From assembly GCA_910584795.1 (NCBI GenBank), contig CAJUBZ010000022.1:1-16020 (forward strand): DNA of 16,020 bases, read 5' to 3'. Position numbers and translations under genes: made by a program. The DNA comes from an uncultured Eubacterium sp. Lineage in GTDB: Bacteria > Bacillota > Clostridia > Lachnospirales > Lachnospiraceae. How positions within the stretch are numbered: the first letter of the stretch is position 1; every line of letters begins with the position of its first letter. The notes under the pieces were generated by a model that saw only the letters and a program-made list of their open reading frames with translations, searched no databases and was not told the origin of the DNA. Below, one piece after another: positions 1 through 9,100 of this stretch.

Positions 1-135
1 GAGCAGATGGCAAAACAGGAGGGAGTGACGGAGCAGTTCAAGGCACAGGATCAGATGCTTTGGGTGCAGAGAATGAATAATATTCGGGCGAGGGCGGAGG
101 AGATTGTGAGGGAAGAAATTATATACTGTCTGTAA
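1..135 (+). CDS. tnpV: TnpV-like transposon-encoded protein, C-terminal fragment (5' end outside the window)
   Basis: The frame is open from base 1 to a TAA at 133-135 and gives the last 44 residues of a protein. The stretch GVTEQFKAQDQMLWVQRMNN followed by IRARAEEIVREEIIY matches my recollection of the C-terminus of TnpV, a small protein carried by Tn4451/CTn-type mobile elements of Clostridia. Its biochemical role is not settled. The N-terminus lies outside the window, so completeness cannot be judged. Its presence next to a restriction-modification locus suggests that the defence block sits beside, or was carried in by, a mobile element. The assignment rests on remembered family sequence, without an alignment. 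Confidence 0.72.
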   Translation, partial: EQMAKQEGVTEQFKAQDQMLWVQRMNNIRARAEEIVREEIIYCL

Positions 136-141
136 AATTTC

Positions 142-178
142 GGAGCAGAGAAATCTGCTCCATGTTTGTATATATTTT
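142..178 (+). terminator. Probable intrinsic terminator after tnpV
   Basis: A perfect 8-bp inverted repeat, GGAGCAGA (142-149) and TCTGCTCC (154-161), encloses a GAAA tetraloop. It begins 6 bp after the tnpV stop codon and is followed by a T-rich but interrupted tract. A GNRA loop on a GC-containing stem is a stable terminator fold. The weak U tract makes efficiency uncertain. It separates tnpV transcription from the promoter at 181-209. Confidence 0.7.
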
Positions 179-180
179 TG

Positions 181-209
181 TTGATATCCGGCGTTTTTGC
201 GCTTATAAT
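181..209 (+). promoter_or_regulatory. Sigma-70/SigA-type promoter for the HTH-hsdRMS operon
   Basis: The -35 box TTGATA (181-186) and the -10 box TATAAT (204-209) are separated by exactly 17 bp, which is one mismatch from consensus at ideal spacing. The expected transcription start is near 216, upstream of the Shine-Dalgarno site at 233-239. The promoter lies inside the upstream extension of the 247-432 reading frame, so translation from an ATG at 166 on this transcript is impossible and the start at 247 is supported. No comparably good promoter was seen before hsdR, hsdM or hsdS. Confidence 0.75.
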
Positions 210-246
210 ATTAATGGAATATTTTGCTTTTTGGGGGAGCGAAAGT

Positions 247-432
247 ATGGAATACATTACAATTAAAGAAGCTGCAGAAAAATGGAATCTTTCAGTAAGG
301 CGAGTACAGACTATATGTAATGAGGGTATGATACAAGGCACTATAAAATTTGGTCATGCTTGGGCTATTCCGAAAGACGCCGAGAAACCAGCGGATAAGA
401 GGATTAAGACTAAAAAATATATGAAGCGATAA
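247..432 (+). CDS. Small helix-turn-helix (MerR/excisionase-like) DNA-binding protein
   Basis: This is a 61-residue protein. The ATG at 247 was chosen because GGGGGAG (233-239) sits 7 bp upstream and because the promoter lies inside any longer version. Residues 2-20 (YITIKEAAEKWNLSVRRVQ) form the helix-turn-helix typical of small HTH_17/MerR-type proteins. ICNEGMIQG and FGHAWAIPKDAEKP form the wing-like part that follows. The C-terminus is Lys/Arg-rich. It is the first gene after the promoter, 46 bp before hsdR, so it is probably co-transcribed with hsdRMS. By analogy with controller proteins of restriction systems it could regulate the operon, but such proteins are also common in mobile elements as excisionase-like factors. 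The fold call is confident and the role is inference. Confidence 0.85.
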   Translation: MEYITIKEAAEKWNLSVRRVQTICNEGMIQGTIKFGHAWAIPKDAEKPADKRIKTKKYMKR

Positions 433-478
433 TTATAAAATATACAGTTTGAATTAGAATATGAAAGGTGCAATTACT

Positions 479-3229
479 ATGTTGCCAGAAGAAAGAGCAC
501 GCATAAAAATAGACAATCAGCTTGTCAATGCTGGGTGGGATGTTGTTTCCAGACATGAATATATCCCAAATAGTGCATCAGCGGTTAAGGAAGCATTAAT
601 GCAGGGAAATACAGAAAGTGACTATCTGCTTTTTGTGGAAGATAAAGCGATAGCTGTTGTAGAAGCAAAGAAGGAATCTGATCCATTAGGAAAAGAAGTA
701 GAGAAACAAGCCGAAAGATATGCAGTTCATCCGCAGTCATGGTATGGCTTGTGGTTTGAAGGCCTAATCCCGCTTGTGTATATGGCAAATGGAAACAAGA
801 TTTGCTATAAAAATATGCTCATTTCGGACAGTGAATATGAAGAACTGACTGAAATGCATTCTCCTAAGAAAATGTTGCAGATTATAAACAAGGTATCTGA
901 GTATGGCGCTTTGCCAAGGCTTGAGAAAAGAGGACTTCGTGACTGTCAATATGATGCTGAAATAGAATTTGAAAAATCAATTAAGGCTGGCAATAAAAAG
1001 AATTTGGCGGTACTGGCTACAGGCGCCGGCAAGACATATTTGGCGTGTTTGGCATCCTATCGCCTGTTGAATTATACATCGGTAAAGAGGATTTTGTTTC
1101 TTGTCGATAGAAACAACCTTGCAAGACAAACTGAGTCGGAGTTTAGCCTGTTTGACAAGACGGAAAATCGTCAGACTATGAGTTCGTTATATCGGATAAG
1201 GCGTTTAAAAAAGGAAAAGGATATCAAAGGAGATATTATTATCTCAACAATCCAGAAGCTTTTTTCAGTCTTGACAGGACAAGCTCTGGAAGAAAGTAAT
1301 GAGGATGTTGAAGATGAGAACATAAAGAAAGAGGAAGAACAGGAATCAGCAGAAGGCATTCAGCTTGGCAATGATTTGAAGCTTCCGCCAGATTATTTTC
1401 AATTCATTATTGTGGATGAATGTCATAGATCTATTTATGGGAAGTGGAAAGCCGTGCTTGATTACTTTTCAGATGCGAAAATACTTGGTCTTACTGCCAC
1501 ACCCACACCAGAAGCGTACAGCTTCTTTAACAATAACATTATCGAGATGTATACATATGATGATTCTGTTGTTGATGGTGTAAACGTACCAGCAAGAACT
1601 TACAGAATAATGACTGATGTTACTGAGCATGGAGGAACGATTGAGGCAGGAACAGACATTGTAGAAACACCGCGTCGTAAGAATGAGCCCGTTACATATA
1701 CAGCGACACAGCCAATAGAATATGCGCCTATACAGCTTGACAGGTCTGTTATTAATCGGGATCAGATAAGAAAGGTATTGATGGCTTATAAAAAAGCTAT
1801 TTATACAGAACTATATTCGGAAAGGGAACAAAAATGGGAATATGTTCCCAAGACATTGATTTTTGCTAAGGATGATAACCATGCGACAGAAATTGTTGAT
1901 ATGACAAAAGAAGTTTTTCGGGACGAATTTGAAAATAATAAAGTTCCGCAGAATTTTGTGCAAAAAATCACCTATTCATCAGAAGATTCAAATGGGCTTA
2001 TCAGAGAGTTAAGAACAGAGAAAGATTTTCGTATTGCTGTAACGGTCACATTAGTTGCTACGGGAACGGATGTGAAGCCGTTGGAGGTTGTACTTTTTAT
2101 GAAAGACGTACACTCTGATGTGCTCTATACCCAGATGAAGGGACGAGGCTGTCGCGTCATCAGTGACGATAAGCTGAAAGAAGTGACACCCAATGCTGAT
2201 ACAAAAGAATGTTATTACATTGTAGATGCTGTAGGGGTGACAGAGCATGAAAAATATATACCATATCCAGTAGCAACTTCCAGAGGTGGAAAGAGGACGC
2301 TGAGCCTGGAACAGCTTCTTGAACATTTGGCGCACAATGAAGTCAGTGATGAGAACTTAATGCTTCTTAGGGATTATTGCGCAACAATTAACAGACGCTA
2401 TGAAAATGATGCATTATTTGGCAGACATCTTGATTATTTTATAACAACCTATGGTTTTGCACCAAGAACTGTAGCAAATAATATCAATAACGCATTTTCA
2501 GAAGGAATTATGGTGGAGTATATTAGTCCATCACGAGATAATTCTATGAGAATGGGACTTATCTATAAATTGATTAGCAATATTCCGGCAAGAAAGAAAT
2601 TACTTGAAATGCAGCGAGGTTATTATGCGATAACAAATGATGAAGATGAAGTAATCTATGCCGGCTTTTCAAAAGAGTCAGCGATGGCTTATATTGATCA
2701 TTTTGAGAAATATTTGAATGAGAATCGTGATAGCATAGAGGCGCTTCGGATTCTGTATAATTCGGAGGACATTGTAATTACGCATACTATGCTCGTAGAA
2801 CTTAGAGACAGGCTTCTTGCAAAAAACAAACAGTATGGTATTTATCAGATATGGAGAAACTATAAGATTCTTGATTCAGAGGGTAAGGTTGAAGAACTTG
2901 ATATTAAAACAAATGTAAATGCATTAACGCATTTAATTCAGATAGTACGTTATGCGTATAAGAGAAATCAGAAACTTACAAGCCTTTTCATAGGATATGG
3001 ACAAAGATTTAACCTATATTGCGGACAGAATCAGCGTATTTTAACAAATGAGCAGGAGCAGATTATGAGACAGATTGCAGAATACGTGATAGATGCAGGA
3101 GCAATTTCAGTAGCAGAATTGAATGAGGTAGATACAGATTTATGGCGGAAGGCTGTAACAATTTTCGGAGCATCTACGCTGAAAGAGGAGATGTCAGCTT
3201 TATCAAAATTTATATTGAAGGTGGCTTAA
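479..3229 (+). CDS. hsdR: Type I restriction enzyme R subunit (translocase/endonuclease)
   Basis: HsdR supplies ATP-driven DNA translocation and cleavage to the R2M2S complex. The start at 479 gives 916 residues and has an AAAGGTG Shine-Dalgarno (464-470) at 8 bp. An in-frame ATG at 461 has no such site, and that Shine-Dalgarno lies inside its coding sequence. The N-terminal nuclease domain shows the PD-(D/E)xK pattern: D48 in ESDYLLF, and E62/K64 in VVEAKKES. The SF2 motor follows with Walker A ATGAGKT (about 180-186), a DECH box (313-316), LTATPT (about 337-342) and motif VI QMKGRGCR (552-559). The ending resembles the EcoEI-type C-terminal domain, pointing to the EcoAI/EcoEI-like branch; this is from memory. 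An acidic insert (about residues 265-300) separates the Walker boxes. No frame break or missing catalytic residue was seen, so it looks active. It is followed after 1 bp by hsdM. Confidence 0.97.
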   Translation: MLPEERARIKIDNQLVNAGWDVVSRHEYIPNSASAVKEALMQGNTESDYLLFVEDKAIAVVEAKKESDPLGKEVEKQAERYAVHPQSWYGLWFEGLIPLVYMANGNKICYKNMLISDSEYEELTEMHSPKKMLQIINKVSEYGALPRLEKRGLRDCQYDAEIEFEKSIKAGNKKNLAVLATGAGKTYLACLASYRLLNYTSVKRILFLVDRNNLARQTESEFSLFDKTENRQTMSSLYRIRRLKKEKDIKGDIIISTIQKLFSVLTGQALEESNEDVEDENIKKEEEQESAEGIQLGNDLKLPPDYFQFIIVDECHRSIYGKWKAVLDYFSDAKILGLTATPTPEAYSFFNNNIIEMYTYDDSVVDGVNVPARTYRIMTDVTEHGGTIEAGTDIVETPRRKNEPVTYTATQPIEYAPIQLDRSVINRDQIRKVLMAYKKAIYTELYSEREQKWEYVPKTLIFAKDDNHATEIVDMTKEVFRDEFENNKVPQNFVQKITYSSEDSNGLIRELRTEKDFRIAVTVTLVATGTDVKPLEVVLFMKDVHSDVLYTQMKGRGCRVISDDKLKEVTPNADTKECYYIVDAVGVTEHEKYIPYPVATSRGGKRTLSLEQLLEHLAHNEVSDENLMLLRDYCATINRRYENDALFGRHLDYFITTYGFAPRTVANNINNAFSEGIMVEYISPSRDNSMRMGLIYKLISNIPARKKLLEMQRGYYAITNDEDEVIYAGFSKESAMAYIDHFEKYLNENRDSIEALRILYNSEDIVITHTMLVELRDRLLAKNKQYGIYQIWRNYKILDSEGKVEELDIKTNVNALTHLIQIVRYAYKRNQKLTSLFIGYGQRFNLYCGQNQRILTNEQEQIMRQIAEYVIDAGAISVAELNEVDTDLWRKAVTIFGASTLKEEMSALSKFILKVA

Positions 3230-3230
3230 A

Positions 3231-4646
3231 ATGGCAAATCAAAAAAGTGAAGCGGCTTTATTGAAAAAAGTATGGGATATAGCGAATGTTTTGGCAGCGG
3301 CAGGTGTCGGATTTACAGACTATATCACACAGCTTACATATATTCTTTTCCTGAAAATGGATGAGGAGAAAGAAGAACTTGGGCTTAACAGTACTGTTCC
3401 CGAGGGATATAAGTGGAAGGATTTAGCTGGTCTTAATGGAACGGATCTTGTTGAAAAATATGAAGAAATATTGAGGGAACTTTCAAAGGATGAAGGCTTG
3501 ATTGGAACTATTTTTACAAGGGCAGTAAATAAGATTGACCGTCCGGTTATGCTTGCTAAAGTCATAGAAATGGTAAGTGAAGAGAACTGGTATATGATGG
3601 AAGGAGATTTTAAAGGTGCCGTCTATGAATCAATTCTTGAAAAAAACGGACAGGACAAGAAAAGCGGAGCAGGTCAGTATTTTACGCCGAGAGCGCTGAT
3701 ACAGGCTATTGTTGAGGTAGTCAATCCTAAAATTACAGAAACAGTTGCAGATCCCGCCTGTGGTACTGGAGGTTTTCTGCTTGCGGCTTATGAACACATG
3801 AAGAGTCAAAGCAAGGATATAGAAAAGCAGCAGTTTTTGAAGAACAATGCGCTCTTTGGGGCGGATAATACATCTTTAGTTGTAACGCTTGCTTCTATGA
3901 ATTTATATCTGCACGATATTGGCATCAATAAGAGTCCTATTGCATATCAGGATTCTTTGATAGATACATCTGACAGAATGTTTGATGTAATACTGGCAAA
4001 TCCGCCTTTTGGAACCAGACCGCAGGGCAGCGTGGAGGTTGCAGTCAATAGACCTGAGTTTGTAAAGACATCTGATAATCAGGTCAATTTTTTACAGCAT
4101 ATTATGTCTATTGTAAAGAAAGACGGGCGTGTTGGAGTGGTGCTTCCGGATAGCGTTCTTACGGATATGGGAGCTACGGAGAAAGTAAGGGAAAAGCTTC
4201 TGAAAAATTTTAACCTTCATACCATTCTCAGACTTCCCACTGGTATATTTTATGCGAATGGTGTAAAAACAAATGTGCTTTTCTTTGAGAAGGGGAAAGC
4301 AACTAAGGAAATTTGGGTTTATGATTATAGAACGGGTATTAAACATACGTTAGCAGCAAAACCCATGACGAGAGCGCATCTTCAGGAATTTGTGGATTGC
4401 TATTGTGTTGGTCATGAACAAGACAGGGTTTCCACTTATAGCAGTGATAGTCCGAATGGACGGTGGCGGTGTTTTTCAGAGGAAGAAGTTAAAGCCTCAG
4501 ATAATCTTAATTTTAAGTGGATTGATTTGGAAGAGAAGGATGAGAGAACGGTGGCAGAGATACTTCGGGATATGCAAGAGGAGTCTGATGGTATTGCAGA
4601 GACTGTTGTCAGGCTTAGGCAGTTGTTGGGAGGAATTACGGTTTGA
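3231..4646 (+). CDS. hsdM: Type I restriction-modification M subunit (N6-adenine methyltransferase)
   Basis: HsdM transfers methyl groups from S-adenosylmethionine to adenine N6 in the site chosen by HsdS, and it is needed for both modification and restriction. The protein has 471 residues. The N-terminal helical HsdM_N domain (about 8-130) includes LLKKVWDIANVL and TYILFLKMDEE. The methyltransferase domain carries the SAM-binding motif DPACGTGGF (174-182) and the catalytic NPPF (257-260). GQYFTPRALI is the usual type I M-subunit motif just before them. A Shine-Dalgarno AAGGTGG (3218-3224) lies 6 bp before the ATG, inside the end of hsdR. The stop overlaps the hsdS TTG start by 4 bp, so the two are probably translationally coupled. 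All key residues are present, so it is expected to be active. Confidence 0.97.
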   Translation: MANQKSEAALLKKVWDIANVLAAAGVGFTDYITQLTYILFLKMDEEKEELGLNSTVPEGYKWKDLAGLNGTDLVEKYEEILRELSKDEGLIGTIFTRAVNKIDRPVMLAKVIEMVSEENWYMMEGDFKGAVYESILEKNGQDKKSGAGQYFTPRALIQAIVEVVNPKITETVADPACGTGGFLLAAYEHMKSQSKDIEKQQFLKNNALFGADNTSLVVTLASMNLYLHDIGINKSPIAYQDSLIDTSDRMFDVILANPPFGTRPQGSVEVAVNRPEFVKTSDNQVNFLQHIMSIVKKDGRVGVVLPDSVLTDMGATEKVREKLLKNFNLHTILRLPTGIFYANGVKTNVLFFEKGKATKEIWVYDYRTGIKHTLAAKPMTRAHLQEFVDCYCVGHEQDRVSTYSSDSPNGRWRCFSEEEVKASDNLNFKWIDLEEKDERTVAEILRDMQEESDGIAETVVRLRQLLGGITV

Positions 4647-6100
4647 TAGATACTGAGGCGATGAGATGTAAAATACTAGAAAATGCGTTAAAAGGTCAAA
4701 TCTCTGACACATTGATTGCAGATGAAAATGTGGCAAACTTAATTAATTTATTAAGAATGCAAAAAGAGGAGTGCATAAAAAAAGGATTGATCTCCAAAGA
4801 TAAAAAAGCGTTGCCAATAACAGAAAAAGAAACGCCGTTTCAGATACCTGCTGCTTGGAGTTGGGTTAGAATTGGTGATATATTTTACCACAATACAGGA
4901 AAGGCGCTAAATTCGTCTAATACAGAGGGCAATACTTATGAGTATATAACGACATCTAACGTATATTGGGACAGATTTGAATTAAATGAGTTGAAAACAA
5001 TGCTGTTTACTGAGTCAGAAATTGAGAAATGTACCGTGAAAAAAGATGATTTGCTTGTCTGTGAAGGTGGAGATATAGGTCGTGCTGCTATATGGAATTT
5101 TGACGAAGAAATAAAAATACAAAATCATATTCACAGATTGCGCCCTTATGTAGAGATATGTGTAAGATTTTATTACTATGTTTTTTTGTACTATAAAAAA
5201 ATTGGTCGAATCAACGGCAAGGGAATAGGGCTTCAAGGATTGTCGACAAATGTGTTGCATGAATTGATTGTACCTTTACCGCCCAAAGGAACACAATGGA
5301 AAATTGTAAAGAAAATAGATGAAGTATTTGAACAATTGGAAATAATTGATGAACTGCAGAGAAACTATACTGCTGACATTAAGGCTTTAAAAAATAAACT
5401 ATTTGATGTTGCTATTCAGGGTAAGTTGTCAGAACAGCTTTTAGAAGATGGAACAGCAGAGGAGTTATATACAAAGATACAAGCAGAAAAAACTGCGTTG
5501 ATGCAAGAAGGCAAAATTAAAAAGGAAAAGGTGTTGCCCGAAATAACGGAGGATGAAGTTCCGTTTGACATTCCTTTAAATTGGAAATGGGTACGATTGG
5601 GAGACATTTCAGCGAAAATATCATCTGGTAACACTCCGGCAGGCGGAAATAAATCAAATGTCTATGTAGAGAAAGGGTATAGTTTTTTTAGAGAACAAAA
5701 TATCTATAATGACGGAATTCATGAGGAAGGTTTGGTTTATATAACGGAAGAATTACTCAAAACAAGAGTAAACAGCACTGTTTTGCCGATGGATATCCTT
5801 CTTAACATTACGGGAGGATCTATTGGCAGATGTGCTTTAATTCCAGATGATTTTACAAAGGGGAGTATTAATCAGCATATTTTAATAATCAGGATGATTG
5901 ATCCAAGATTAAGATTTTATATCCATACTTGTATTTGCAGCCCGTTTATTCAGAAATATATTAAGGGGAATACTGTAGGGGATAAAGATGGTTTTAGCGC
6001 GGGTAGGTGTAAAAATATGTTGATACCCTTGCCACCGTTAGAAGAGCAACGAAGAATTGTGTCAAAATTGAATGAAATATTAGCATTTGTTACAATGTAA
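4643..6100 (+). CDS. hsdS: Type I restriction-modification specificity subunit
   Basis: HsdS recognises the bipartite DNA target and holds HsdM and HsdR together. The TTG start at 4643 overlaps the hsdM stop by 4 bp and has GGGAGG (4628-4633) 9 bp upstream. The next ATG (4661) is 27 bp from that site and would cut into the N-terminal conserved helix ILENALKGQIS. The 485-residue protein is an internal duplication: ILENALKGQ / PFQIPAAWSWVRIGDI in the first half matches VAIQGKLSEQ / PFDIPLNWKWVRLGDI in the second. TRD1 is about 65-220, TRD2 about 305-470, and the central helices about 221-300. The end of TRD1 reads LPPKGTQWKIV where the family usually has LPPxxEQxRIV; the second copy is canonical (LPPLEEQRRIV). 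The C-terminus stops soon after the last helix begins. The target cannot be predicted from sequence alone. No second hsdS copy or invertase is in the window. Confidence 0.96.
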   Translation: MIDTEAMRCKILENALKGQISDTLIADENVANLINLLRMQKEECIKKGLISKDKKALPITEKETPFQIPAAWSWVRIGDIFYHNTGKALNSSNTEGNTYEYITTSNVYWDRFELNELKTMLFTESEIEKCTVKKDDLLVCEGGDIGRAAIWNFDEEIKIQNHIHRLRPYVEICVRFYYYVFLYYKKIGRINGKGIGLQGLSTNVLHELIVPLPPKGTQWKIVKKIDEVFEQLEIIDELQRNYTADIKALKNKLFDVAIQGKLSEQLLEDGTAEELYTKIQAEKTALMQEGKIKKEKVLPEITEDEVPFDIPLNWKWVRLGDISAKISSGNTPAGGNKSNVYVEKGYSFFREQNIYNDGIHEEGLVYITEELLKTRVNSTVLPMDILLNITGGSIGRCALIPDDFTKGSINQHILIIRMIDPRLRFYIHTCICSPFIQKYIKGNTVGDKDGFSAGRCKNMLIPLPPLEEQRRIVSKLNEILAFVTM

Positions 6101-6170
6101 CTAAATTTAATTTAAATAGTATAGATGTTTGAATGAATTATTAGTTTTAGTATGAAGGGATTTATACATT

Positions 6171-9100
6171 ATGAAAAAATATTTTTTGAAAGACAAATCA
6201 CTTAATAATATTGATGATGATCAATTTAGATATCAGGATTTTGCAAATAATTTGCGAAAACTTATAGAATATAATGAGGTTCCTTTTAATATAGCTGTTA
6301 TCGGGAAATGGGGATTGGGGAAATCTTCTATAGTTAATATGGCACTTGAACCTTTGAGAAAAAAGGATAGAAATAAAGAATTTCTTATATGTGATATTAA
6401 TGCATGGAAATATGAGAAAGATGAAATAGGAAAAGCATTTTTAAAAGAATTATGGGAAGGTATCAGTGAACGAAATGTATTAAGCTTTAATTTTTTCCAT
6501 AAAGATTACAGTGATACAGTAAAGGAGATGCTGAAAGATGAAAATAGCACTTCAAGAAAAAATGCAGGACTTCATAAGTTTTTGAAATTTGTTGTTATAG
6601 CAATTGTACTTTCAATAATTGCGTTTATAATCTATTGCTATTTAAGTAATGGTTTTTATGGAGTTGCCTTTCAAGGAACACAGTTTTGGGTATCAATATT
6701 TTTGAGATATTGTAAAAATATGGGAAGCATCTTGATTATACCGTTAGTTGTTTGGCTTGGAAAGTTATTTATGGATAAGCTTAATGAACCTGCTTATAAA
6801 AATTATGAAATAAGTTTTCCACTACAGACACAAGCGGACTATGAAATGTATTTAAAAAACTTACTACAGGAATATTATAAAATAAATTCGGAAAAAAAGA
6901 TAATTGTTGTAATAGATGATTTGGATAGGCTTAGTGCAGAAAAAATCGTAGAGGCATTAGATGCATTAAAATTATTTATGGAATATGATAGATTTATATT
7001 TATTGTACCTTTTGATGATGAAATACTCAAAAACGCTTTAAGGTCAAAAAGAATAAATGGAATTAGTACATTTGGCAATGAATATGACGGGGAGATGGTT
7101 TTAGATAAAATTTTTCAATACAAAATGTATTTGCCGCAGTTGATTAAATATGATATGAGAAATTATGCGTTTGAAATTTGCAAAAATGATTGCAGTGATT
7201 TCATTAGAGAGTATTGTAATGATAATTATGAACTCTTTGAAGAAATAGCTGGGAAAATACTAATACATAGTGGGGTTTCAACCCCAAGACAAGTGAAAAA
7301 AATAATTAACGCATTTGTTGAAAATGTAATGATTGCTAGAGATCGGGAACAGGCGGGAAAAGTAGCGGAGGGATTTGCGACTGAAAAAATAGGGTTACAG
7401 ACGATTGCCAAAATATCAGTTTTGCAGTCAGATTATAATGAATTTTATGATTTGCTTTATAAAGATGCAAATGTTATTAATGAGATACTTGAAGTTCACC
7501 GAAGTAATGGAGAGAAAGAATCACCGAAATTATTAAAAAATTATTTTGATGATAAGAATGTGCTTAAGAGAAAGTATGAGCCGTTGGTTAATTATTTGAT
7601 ATTTACTGAGAATTTAGGGCATAACAATATTACCCCGTGTTTGTATATGTCACAGACAAAAGAAGGGGTACTAGTCGGAGATCAGAAACAGCAAGACTTT
7701 ATGGCTGCAATCGAAAGCTGTAATTTTGTTTCTGTAAAACAGTTGATAAGTGAAACACCAGTTTTGCTTTCTTTGTTTATAGAGCAATTAAGATATAATG
7801 AGTCTCCGATGATGGGTAATATTGTATTATCTGCAATTGACTGTTATGATGCTATACCTGAAGATGAAAGGGAGAAACTGGCATTTTCCATTACGGAAAG
7901 AATTCAGGAATTTTCAAGTTCGTTAAGTGATTTTAGATATGATTTAATAAATGAAAAAAATTTGATAGCGGTATGTCACAAAGTAAATGATGAAGGATAT
8001 AATGCTTTGATTGAATGCGCATTAAACAGAAATCAGCAGGATGGAAATTATAAAAATAGGGTTATCTTAATCAATAAAATTTCTCAAATAAAATATGAAC
8101 TCTCAGAAGAAGCATTAAGCAAGTTTATAATTTATACCAAAGAATGGCTGATATCAGACGAATCGGGAGTGCAGGATGTTATAGATTATGCTACAGGTGA
8201 GGAAATCAATTATTTTGCTAACGTATATGGGAAAGAGTATGTCAAAAAAATCGCAAAACATATTACGGACAATGATGATTTTGATGATACAATGCTTAAG
8301 CAGTTTGGAAATATTCTCAGTGCTTTTTTAGAGAATAACTCTATTATGGAAGTTGCAGATGCACTTGAACCATGCTATGAGTATCCAATAATGCATAAGA
8401 TACTGGATGCATCAATTAGTGAGAAGAAATATAAGGAAATTCAGAATGCAAAAGATATTGCAATCAAGATAGCTTCAGTGGGTGTAAAAAATCTTAAAGG
8501 AATTTATGGGTACAAAATTTTATCAAAATTATCATATACAGTTAATGTTGAGGAAGGAAAGAATATGGATGCATTTCTCTTGGATACTGTAGGTGAGATA
8601 GAATTTTCAGATATGATTGAAGCATTTTCAAATAATAATACTTTAGATTTGCTACCGCAAACAATCGGTAGATTAAATGAGTATGCTTTTGAAGAAGAAG
8701 GATATGCATCTGACATTAGAAGACTTTTAAAACGATATACGAAGGAGCAGACGGAGAAATTTTGGAATAACTTAGATAATTTGTGCCGGTACTCGTCTGG
8801 TAGGGAGTATAAAATAATAAGTGATTTAATAGTAGATTTATCAAAAGATAATCATTATGATAAAGAAGCAATAGGTGTTATTGAAAATGATATTATATCT
8901 GGGGTTGCAAACTATTATAACCAAGATAATTATTTATTGTTTGCTATTCAGGTAGTAAGCGCATATAAAGATAAGATTTCGCAAAGTGCTCTTGATAAGT
9001 ATAGTACTGTACTTTTGAAAGTGCTTGCTACTGATACGGATAATGCACTTAATGCTTATAGAGTAGTAAATAAGTTAAATAGTGAAGATTTTTGGTGTAA

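Noticed and set aside
166..246. Upstream extension of the HTH gene to an ATG at 166
   Set aside because: The promoter (181-209) lies inside the extension, the added peptide is hydrophobic and unlike the family, and the ATG at 247 has a strong Shine-Dalgarno.
461..478. ATG at 461 as the hsdR start
   Set aside because: It has no Shine-Dalgarno, and the AAAGGTG that serves the ATG at 479 lies just inside this extension.
4390..4656. 88-residue + strand ORF overlapping the end of hsdM
   Set aside because: It is an alternative frame of well-supported hsdM sequence, with no family resemblance.
4643..6100. Phase-variable hsdS system
   Set aside because: There is only one hsdS gene, no inverted partial copies and no recombinase within the window. 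The internal repeat is the usual two-half HsdS structure.
6089..6101. GTTAC-AAT-GTAAC palindrome at the hsdS stop codon
   Set aside because: The arms are only 5 bp with no T tract; too short to call a terminator or operator.
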